DNA from: JBBSIN01 sp038232055
GTDB taxonomy: Bacteria; Actinomycetota; Actinomycetes; JADGOV01
NCBI GenBank assembly: GCA_038232055.1
Contig: JBBSIN010000013.1
Coordinates: 1-45,946 of the forward strand
Length of the DNA: 45,946 bases
Direction of reading: 5' to 3'
The notes beneath the pieces were generated by a model. The model did no database searches and was not told where the DNA came from. It saw nothing but the letters and a program-made list of their open reading frames with translations. The position numbers were made by a program, and so were the translations under genes. Positions 40,733 through 45,946 of the stretch are shown in pieces. Position 1 is the first letter of the stretch. The number at the start of each line of letters is the position of its first letter.

Positions 40733-42572
40733 TGTCGATCACGTCCCGGATGGCGCCCGCGAGCTCGCCCGCCTTGAACGGCATGCCGCGGACCCGGTTG
40801 TAGGAGATGGCGTCGACGAGGAAGCGCGCTCGTACCAGCATGGCCAGCTGGCCGAGGTTCATCTCGGGGATGAGCACCTTGTCGTACGCCGCGAGAACCT
40901 CGCCGGTGTTGGTGGGGAACGGGTTGACGTGGCGCAGATGGGCGTGCGCCACCTTGCCGCCCGCATCGCGCACGGTGCGGCAGGCGGCACCGATCGGGCC
41001 GTACGTCGAACCCCAGCCGAGCACGAGCACCCTGGCCGAGCCGGACGGGTCGTCGACGTCGAGGGGGTCGACGTCGCGCGCGATGCCGTCGACCTTCGCC
41101 TGGCGCAGCCGAACCATAAGGTCGTGATTGTCCGGGTCGTAGGAGATCGTGCCGGTGCGGTCGGCCTTCTCGATGCCGCCGATGCGGTGCTCCAGCCCGG
41201 GTGTGCCGGGCAGCGCCCACGGCCGGGCGAGCGTTGTCGGGTCGCGCAGATAGGGCAGGAACTCCGCGCCGTCGGGCGGGGCCGCGGCGAAGTCGACTCG
41301 CAGGTCGGGCAGGGTCGCCACGTCCGGGATCCGCCACGGTTCCGCGCCGTTGGCCAGGTAGCCGTCGGAGAGCAGGAAGACCGGGGTGCGATAGGTCAAC
41401 GCGATCCGGCACGCCTCGATGGCGGCGTCGAAACAATCGGCAGGTGAGCGCGCGGCCACGATGGGCACCGGCGCCTCGCCGTTGCGGCCGAACATGACCT
41501 GCAGCAGGTCGGACTGCTCGGTCTTCGTCGGCAGGCCGGTCGAGGGGCCGCCCCGCTGGATGTCGCAGATGACGATCGGCAGCTCGAGCGAGACCGCAAG
41601 CCCGATCGTCTCCGACTTCAGGGCGATGCCCGGTCCGGATGACGTGGTCACGGAGAGCGAACCGCCGAAGGCCGCGCCGAGCGCCGCGCCGACCGCGGCA
41701 ATCTCGTCCTCGGCCTGGAACGCGCGTACGCCGAACCGCTTGTGCTTCGACAGCTCGTGCAGGATGTCGGACGCCGGTGTGATCGGGTACGCGCCGAGGA
41801 AGAGTGGCAGCCCGGAGCGCTGCGAGGCGGCGAGCAGCCCGTAGGCGAGCGCGAGGTTGCCGGAGATCTGCCGGTAGGTGCCGGCCGGCATGGTCGCCGG
41901 CTTGATCTCGTAGGAGACTGAGAACGACTCGGTCGTCTCGCCGTACGCCCAACCGGACCGAAACGCCGCCACGTTCGCCTTGGCAATCTCCGGCTGCTTC
42001 GCGAACTTGCGCTTCAAAAAGGTGAGCGTGCCCTCGGTCGGCCGGTGGTAGAGCCAGGAGAGCAGGCCCAGCGCGAACATGTTCTTGGCCCGCTCGGCTT
42101 CCTTGCGGCTGAGGTCGCACTCCTTCAGCGCCTCCACCGTCATGGAGGTCAGGGGTACGGCGTGCACTCGCCACTCGCCGAGCGACCCGTCGTCCAGCGG
42201 GCTGCCAACGTAGCCCACCCGCGCCAGGTTGCGTTTGGAGAACTCGTCGGTGTTGACGATGAGGTCGCCGCCCTTGCGCAGGTCGTTCAGGTTGGCCTTG
42301 AGGGCTGCCGGGTTCATCGCGACCAGCACGTCCGGCGCGTCGCCGGGCGTCATGATGTCGTGGTCGGAGAAGTGCAACTGGAAGGCCGACACCCCCGGCA
42401 GCGTGCCGGCGGGTGCCCGGATCTCCGCCGGGAAGTCGGGCAGCGTCGAGAGGTCGTTGCCGAAGGCCGCGGTCTCGGACGTGAAGCGGTCGCCGGTCAG
42501 CTGCATGCCATCGCCCGAGTCGCCGGCGAAGCGGATGATGACGCGGTTGAGCTGCTGGACCGACTTGGTCAC
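40725..42572 (-). CDS. korA: 2-oxoacid:ferredoxin oxidoreductase alpha/gamma fusion subunit
   Basis: KorA of 615 residues. The N-terminal ~190 residues are the gamma domain (IIRFAGDSGDGMQLTGDRFT, GTLPGVSAFQLHF) and the rest the alpha domain (GNLALAYGLLAASQRSG, FLGAYPITPASDILHELSKH, FQAEDEIAAVGAALGAAFGG, TTSSGPGIALKSE). The YPITPAS motif contributes to substrate and cofactor binding. The GTG at 42572 is chosen because GGAGGA lies about 8 bases upstream and the family starts near here. Divergent from the CopD-like gene; its TACGAT -10 box lies at 42660-42655 beside a 19-base palindrome. Confidence 0.93.
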   Translation of the reverse strand: MTKSVQQLNRVIIRFAGDSGDGMQLTGDRFTSETAAFGNDLSTLPDFPAEIRAPAGTLPGVSAFQLHFSDHDIMTPGDAPDVLVAMNPAALKANLNDLRKGGDLIVNTDEFSKRNLARVGYVGSPLDDGSLGEWRVHAVPLTSMTVEALKECDLSRKEAERAKNMFALGLLSWLYHRPTEGTLTFLKRKFAKQPEIAKANVAAFRSGWAYGETTESFSVSYEIKPATMPAGTYRQISGNLALAYGLLAASQRSGLPLFLGAYPITPASDILHELSKHKRFGVRAFQAEDEIAAVGAALGAAFGGSLSVTTSSGPGIALKSETIGLAVSLELPIVICDIQRGGPSTGLPTKTEQSDLLQVMFGRNGEAPVPIVAARSPADCFDAAIEACRIALTYRTPVFLLSDGYLANGAEPWRIPDVATLPDLRVDFAAAPPDGAEFLPYLRDPTTLARPWALPGTPGLEHRIGGIEKADRTGTISYDPDNHDLMVRLRQAKVDGIARDVDPLDVDDPSGSARVLVLGWGSTYGPIGAACRTVRDAGGKVAHAHLRHVNPFPTNTGEVLAAYDKVLIPEMNLGQLAMLVRARFLVDAISYNRVRGMPFKAGELAGAIRDVIDSE

Positions 42573-42654
42573 GGCGAAGTCCTCCTCCGCGCGGCCGACC
42601 CGCTGGGCCGCTGTGCCTGCTGGGTCGCTGTGCCCGCGCTCGTGGTACGCGCCC

Positions 42655-42687
42655 ATCGTATGTCCGACCTGCTCCGTTTCGGAGCAG
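42655..42687. promoter_or_regulatory. Divergent promoter region with 19-base palindrome (korAB / CopD-like gene)
   Basis: CTGCTCCG-TTT-CGGAGCAG (42669-42687) is a perfect 8-base-arm inverted repeat. A TACGAT -10 box for korA (minus strand) is at 42660-42655, so the palindrome covers its -35 zone. It also lies 36 bases before the start of the CopD-like gene. A regulator controlling korAB, or both genes, could bind here; a hairpin in a longer transcript is the alternative. Confidence 0.5.
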
Positions 42688-42723
42688 CGGGCGGGGACGG
42701 GCCGAGGGCGTACAACTGGGGGC

Positions 42724-43128
42724 ATGCTGCCCGTCACCCTCGACGCCGTCCGGCTGTTCCTGCACGTGCTCGCCGCCACCGTGTGGGTGGGCGGCCAGCT
42801 CACCCTCGCCGGGCTGCTGCCTGCGCTCCGGGCCGCGGGTGCCGACGTGCCGAGCACGGTCGCACGTCAGTTCAGCCGGATCGCCTGGCCGGCGTACGCG
42901 GTCCTGCTCGTGACCGGCGTCTGGAACATCGCCGCCGAGAGCGACAAGGCCACCGGGGCCTACGTCACGACGCTGAATATCAAGCTCGGAGTCGTGCTGC
43001 TCTCCGGTGTCGCGGCGTACCTGCATGCTCGCGCGTCGAGCCGGTCGCAGCTCGCACTGTGGGGGGCGTTGTCGGGCATCACCGCCCTCGCCGCGCTCTT
43101 CCTGGGGATCGTGCTCAACGAGCACTGA
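42724..43128 (+). CDS. Small membrane protein, CopD-like
   Basis: A 134-residue protein with four hydrophobic segments: VRLFLHVLAATVWVGGQLTL, AYAVLLVTGVWNI, LGVVLLSGVAAYLHA and ITALAALFLGIVL. The early His and WVGG pattern resemble CopD/DUF2269-type membrane proteins, some of which bind copper or haem. No CopC partner is near. The ATG at 42724 has GGGGG just upstream and a TACAAC box. It is divergent from korA and 71 bases before nuoA2. Confidence 0.68.
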   Translation: MLPVTLDAVRLFLHVLAATVWVGGQLTLAGLLPALRAAGADVPSTVARQFSRIAWPAYAVLLVTGVWNIAAESDKATGAYVTTLNIKLGVVLLSGVAAYLHARASSRSQLALWGALSGITALAALFLGIVLNEH

Positions 43129-43187
43129 CCAGCGCGGCGCAAATATCGGCCGGTCGGATCGGCCGGTCACCGCCTGCCGGTGTCCCC

Positions 43188-43199
43188 TACGATCGGCGC
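43188..43199 (+). promoter_or_regulatory. -10 box of a possibly leaderless nuoA2 promoter
   Basis: TACGAT (43188-43193) stands exactly 6 bases before the GTG of nuoA2, and the spacer CGGCGC cannot serve as a ribosome site. This contrasts with the first nuoA, which has AAGGGAG. Just upstream TCGGCCGGTC is directly repeated twice (43146-43168). Confidence 0.5.
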
Positions 43200-43571
43200 G
43201 TGCGCGGCTACTACGGCGGCTACCTGGTCATCGGGTTGATGCTGCTGGTCGGGGTCGCGTTCGTGAGCGTCGCGTTCGCCGGCAACCGGCTGCTGGCGCC
43301 CTACCGGGCCACCCGCCAGAAGCGGTTGACCTACGAGTGCGGGGTCGACCCGACCGGCGACGGATGGGCGCAGAGCCAGATCCGCTACTACGTCTACGCG
43401 TTCCTCTACGTCGTCTTCGCCGTCGATGCGGTTTTCCTGTTCCCGTGGGCCACCGTCTTCGCCGATCCGCGGTTCGGCGTGGCGCCGCTCGTCGAGATGG
43501 GGATCTTCCTCGGCTTCCTCGCCCTGGGCCTGTTCTACGCCTGGCGGCGGAAGGTGCTCGACTGGACGTGA
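43200..43571 (+). CDS. nuoA2: NADH-quinone oxidoreductase subunit A, second set
   Basis: A 123-residue paralogue of NuoA with three helices: TYECGVDPTGDGWAQSQIRY (conserved Cys loop) and YVVFAVDAVFLFPWATVF. Sequence is well diverged from the first copy (FDIEIIFLYPW becomes FAVDAVFLFPW), so the sets are ancient paralogues, not a recent duplication. Overlaps nuoB2 as GTGA. Confidence 0.93.
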   Translation: MRGYYGGYLVIGLMLLVGVAFVSVAFAGNRLLAPYRATRQKRLTYECGVDPTGDGWAQSQIRYYVYAFLYVVFAVDAVFLFPWATVFADPRFGVAPLVEMGIFLGFLALGLFYAWRRKVLDWT

Positions 43572-44173
43572 CGGTCGACCTGCCGGTGCTCTCCGGTCCC
43601 ACGGCTGGCCCGCAGGGGGTCGGTTCGCTGACGCGCGCGGTGCCAGCACCCATCAAGTTCGTGCTCAACTGGGGGCGCCGCTACAGCCTCTGGGTGTTCA
43701 ACTTCGGCCTGGCGTGTTGCGCCATCGAGTTCATTGCGACCTCGATGTCGCGTCACGACTTCATCCGGCTCGGCGTCATCCCGTTCGCGCCAGGACCCCG
43801 GCAGGCCGACCTCATGGTGGTGTCCGGCACGGTCACGGACAAGATGGCGCCCGCCGTCCGCCGACTCTACGAGCTGATGCCCGAGCCGAAGTACGTCATT
43901 TCCTTCGGCGCCTGCTCCAACTGCGGCGGCCCGTACTGGGACTCCTACTGCGTGACCAAGGGCGTCGACCAGATCATCCCGGTCGATGTCTACGTGCCCG
44001 GCTGCCCGCCGCGACCGGAGGCCCTGCTGCACGGGATCCTGCGGCTGCAGGAGAAGATCGCCCGAGAGTCGCTCGGGAAACGCTACGCACGCACCGCCGG
44101 TCGCCCGATCCGTTCGGTGCCGGTCGAGGCACTCCAGCGCCCGCTCGTCGTACCGCAGGCCCATGACGCCTGA
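43568..44173 (+). CDS. nuoB2: NADH-quinone oxidoreductase subunit B, second set
   Basis: A 201-residue NuoB with all N2 ligands: FGLACCAIEFIATS, FGACSNCGGPYWDSY and VYVPGCPPRPEALL. An extra N-terminal segment (LPVLSGPTAGPQGVG) precedes the domain. It reads like the NuoB of the second, EFG-less complex I gene sets known from Streptomyces and relatives. GTG start at 43568; it overlaps nuoC2 by 11 bases. Confidence 0.94.
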   Translation: MTVDLPVLSGPTAGPQGVGSLTRAVPAPIKFVLNWGRRYSLWVFNFGLACCAIEFIATSMSRHDFIRLGVIPFAPGPRQADLMVVSGTVTDKMAPAVRRLYELMPEPKYVISFGACSNCGGPYWDSYCVTKGVDQIIPVDVYVPGCPPRPEALLHGILRLQEKIARESLGKRYARTAGRPIRSVPVEALQRPLVVPQAHDA

Positions 44174-44759
44174 GCAGACGCCTGGGCAGACGCCTGAGCA
44201 GACGCCTGAGCAGCTCGGCGCCGCGCTGGCGGACCGGGTCGACGGCTCGTCGTACGAGGTCGCCTTCGGGGACGTGCACGTCGACGTCCCGGACGTGCGC
44301 TGGGTCGAGGGGCACGAGCTCGCCCGGCACGAGTTCGGGCTCGTCTTCTTCGACTGGCTCTCGGCGTACGACGACCGCGATGCCGGCCTGGCCGTCGTCT
44401 CGCGGCTGTGGTCGGTCGCCGACCGGCGTGGTGTCGTCCTGCGCACTAGAGTGCCGCGGGACGCCCCCCGCCTGCCGAGCCTGGTCGAGGTGTTTCGCGG
44501 TGCCAACTGGCACGAGCGCGAGACGTTCGAGATGTTCGGCATCGTCTTCGACGGGCACCCGCTGCTCGTTCCGCTACTCCTGCCCGACGGCTTCGAGGGT
44601 CACCCGCTACGCAAGGAGTTCGTGCTGGCGTCGCGGGCCGCGAAGGCATGGCCGGGCGCGAAGGAGCCCGGTGAGTCGGAGCACGAAGGGGTGCGGACCC
44701 GCCGGCGCATGCAGCCGACCGGCGTACCCGACGAGGGATGGGGCGGCGACTGGCGGTGA
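44163..44759 (+). CDS. nuoC2: NADH-quinone oxidoreductase subunit C, second set
   Basis: A 198-residue paralogue of NuoC. The family signature GANWHERETFEMFGIVFDGHP and PLLLPDGFEGHPLRKEFVLA are intact. The first 17 residues are a Thr-Pro-Glu-Gln repeat encoded by four near-identical 12-base units. The domain is complete and no NuoD part is fused to it; the next gene is nuoH2, so a nuoD2 is missing from this position. Confidence 0.9.
   Translation: MTPEQTPGQTPEQTPEQLGAALADRVDGSSYEVAFGDVHVDVPDVRWVEGHELARHEFGLVFFDWLSAYDDRDAGLAVVSRLWSVADRRGVVLRTRVPRDAPRLPSLVEVFRGANWHERETFEMFGIVFDGHPLLVPLLLPDGFEGHPLRKEFVLASRAAKAWPGAKEPGESEHEGVRTRRRMQPTGVPDEGWGGDWR
44166..44213 (+). repeat. 12-base tandem repeat at the nuoC2 N-terminus (4 copies)
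   Basis: The unit ACGCCTGAGCAG occurs four times head to tail, one copy with a single base change (GAG to GGG). It encodes Thr-Pro-Glu/Gly-Gln and keeps frame whatever the copy number. Confidence 0.92.
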
Positions 44760-45724
44760 TCCCGATCTGGCTGGAGGTCGCGCTCAAGCTCGCCGGCTGC
44801 CTCGCCGTGTTCCTCGTCCTGCCGCTGCTCGTTGGGCAGATGGAGCACAAGGCGATGGCGCACATGCAGTCGCGGCTCGGTCCGATGTACGCCGGTGGCT
44901 TCCACGGCTGGGCTCAACTCGTTGCGGACGGCGTGAAGTTCGCGCAAAAGGAGGAGATCGTGCCGGCCGCCGCCGACCGAGCGGTGTTCCGCCTGGCACC
45001 GGTGGTCGCGCTGCTGCCCTACCTCGTCGTCCTCGTCGTCATCCCGATAGGGCCGGGTGGTCAGGTGGCGCAGTCGCTCGACGTCGGCATCTTCTTCGTG
45101 CTGGCGGTGATCGGGGTCGCCGTCCTCGGTCCGCTGATGGCCGGCTGGGCCAGCGCGAACAAGTACGCGCTCCTCGGCGGCATCCGAGCCGCAGCGCAGC
45201 TGATGGCCTATGAGCTGCCGCTCGTCCTCGCCGCGTCTTCCGCCGCGATGGCTGCGGGCACCCTGTCCCTACCCGGCATCGCAGCGGCGTGGCGCTGGTG
45301 GTGGCTGCCCTACCAGGGCGTGGCCGGCGCCGTCTTCTTCGCCGCCGGCCTGGCCGAGCTGCGCCGGCCGCCGTTCGACATGCCGGTAGCCGACTCGGAG
45401 ATCGTCTTTGGCCCGTTCACCGAGTACACCGGCCTGCGCTTCGCCTTCTTCCTGCTCGCCGAGTACGCCGGCATCGTCGTCCTGTCTGCACTGACGGCCG
45501 TGCTGTTCCTTGGTGGCTGGAAGGGCCCGTTCCTCGACGTCCAGCTCGGCTGGCTGTGGACGCTCGCCAAGGTCTTCGCCCTGTCGTTCCTCGTAATCTG
45601 GCTGCGGGCGAGCTATCCCCGGCTACGCGAGGACCAACTCCAACGCTTCGCATGGACGGTGCTCGTGCCGGTGTCGCTGCTCCAGCTCCTGCTGACCGGC
45701 GTCGTACAGGTGGCCCGCGCATGA
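44756..45724 (+). CDS. nuoH2: NADH-quinone oxidoreductase subunit H, second set
   Basis: A 322-residue membrane paralogue of NuoH. LLVGQMEHKAMAHMQSRLGP and the loop RRPPFDMPVADSEIVFGPFT, EYTG (about 203-222) identify it. In that loop the first two of the three close glutamates of NuoH (PEAEGEL) become Val and Asp (PVADSEI). The C-terminal tail of NuoH is absent. The GTG at 44756 overlaps nuoC2 as GTGA like the other junctions; an ATG at 44738 (MGRRLAVIPIW) is possible but adds residues unlike the family. Confidence 0.92.
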   Translation: MIPIWLEVALKLAGCLAVFLVLPLLVGQMEHKAMAHMQSRLGPMYAGGFHGWAQLVADGVKFAQKEEIVPAAADRAVFRLAPVVALLPYLVVLVVIPIGPGGQVAQSLDVGIFFVLAVIGVAVLGPLMAGWASANKYALLGGIRAAAQLMAYELPLVLAASSAAMAAGTLSLPGIAAAWRWWWLPYQGVAGAVFFAAGLAELRRPPFDMPVADSEIVFGPFTEYTGLRFAFFLLAEYAGIVVLSALTAVLFLGGWKGPFLDVQLGWLWTLAKVFALSFLVIWLRASYPRLREDQLQRFAWTVLVPVSLLQLLLTGVVQVARA

Positions 45725-45946
45725 CCCAGCCGACCCGCCCAACCCCCCGGACGGCGCCGCACCACCCAACGCCGCCGCACCCCCCGACCGCGCCGAACCC
45801 CCCAACGGCGCCGCACCCCCCAACGGCGATCATGGGGTTTGGGCGCGCGACACGCCGTGCCGGCGCGGCCCAACCCCCAGATCGCGGCGGGGGTCCCGGC
45901 TCCCGGGGCGGGGCGGGGCGCGGGGGGGGCGGCGTCCGGCGGGAGC
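45721..45946 (+). CDS. Possible start of the next gene, Pro-rich, cut by the right edge
   Basis: An ATG overlapping the nuoH2 stop (ATGA) opens a frame that has no stop before the edge. It translates to low-complexity Pro/Thr then Gly/Arg sequence (MTQPTRPTPRTAPHHPT), not to a recognisable NuoI or NuoD. It may be a degenerate N-terminal tail of nuoI2, or non-coding repeat DNA that happens to be open. Confidence 0.25.
   Translation, partial: MTQPTRPTPRTAPHHPTPPHPPTAPNPPTAPHPPTAIMGFGRATRRAGAAQPPDRGGGPGSRGGAGRGGGGVRRE
45754..45825. repeat. Degenerate 17-19-base tandem repeat (about 4 copies)
   Basis: Four tandem units of the type GCGCCGCACCCCCCAACG run from 45754 to 45825 with small changes, immediately downstream of nuoH2. 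Confidence 0.75.
45828..45883. repeat. Imperfect inverted repeat after nuoH2
   Basis: The left arm GATCATGGGGTTTGGGC (45828 on) is closely mirrored by CGGCCCAACCCCCAGATC ending at 45883, with a few mismatches around a GC-rich loop. It could be a REP-like element or a transcription terminator. G-rich sequence follows to the edge. Confidence 0.5.

Noticed and set aside
40729..43170. An 813-codon minus-strand open frame.
   Set aside because: It is an alternative frame of korA; translation is Arg-rich and without motifs, whereas the other frame gives a full KorA.
1..45946. CRISPR arrays, insertion sequences and rRNA genes.
   Set aside because: No regularly spaced repeat-spacer pattern, transposase signature, or rRNA sequence was seen on either strand.

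Overview
This window comes from a high-GC Gram-positive bacterium, very probably an actinomycete. The signs are frequent GTG starts, ATGA/GTGA start-stop overlaps, a tRNA with no encoded CCA, TANNNT boxes 6-8 bases before start codons (the leaderless-mRNA layout common in actinobacteria), a KorAB 2-oxoacid:ferredoxin oxidoreductase, and two separate nuo gene sets. A Spo0H/SigH-like sigma factor and a FliA/WhiG-type promoter fit a developmentally complex or motile lineage (Frankiales/Geodermatophilales-like is a guess). No species can be named.

Layout. 1-3.8 kb is housekeeping: the end of a BKACE (DUF849) gene, cysS, rlmB and a SigH-like sigma factor. About 3.8-14.5 kb is an accessory region. 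It begins with a tRNA-Thr(UGU) whose 3' end faces a truncated tyrosine integrase. It carries a MazEF-like pair, an EVE-like/HNH nuclease, two VapBC pairs, a second MazE-like antitoxin with a collapsed mazF, a nucleotidyltransferase, two GNAT acetyltransferases and several gene stubs. 14.5-16.8 kb holds a minus-strand operon, folE - RibD-like reductase - SDR. 16.9-19 kb holds a CaCA-type cation exchanger and, divergently, an FNT-family transporter. 19-21.5 kb is a secreted M4 metalloprotease with six C-terminal repeats. 

21.5-39.5 kb is an energy-metabolism block: a geranylgeranyl/menaquinone reductase-like gene, a complete tightly overlapping nuoABCDEFGHIJKLMN operon (NDH-1, NADH to menaquinone, proton pumping), and a long-chain polyprenyl diphosphate synthase plausibly making the menaquinone tail. 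Convergent to it lies korAB (minus). Divergent from korAB are a small CopD-like membrane protein and the start of a second complex I operon, nuoA2-B2-C2-H2, which is cut by the right edge.

How the genes work together. The reductase, nuo and polyprenyl synthase genes form a menaquinone respiratory module with a perfect CRP/GlxR-type palindrome at its head. The second nuo set shows no NADH-input genes in this window and begins 0.6 kb beyond korAB, which makes reduced ferredoxin. A ferredoxin-fed complex I variant is a reasonable but unproven reading. In the accessory region, three toxin-antitoxin promoters share one geometry: a palindrome overlapping a -10 box set 6-7 bases before the antitoxin ATG.
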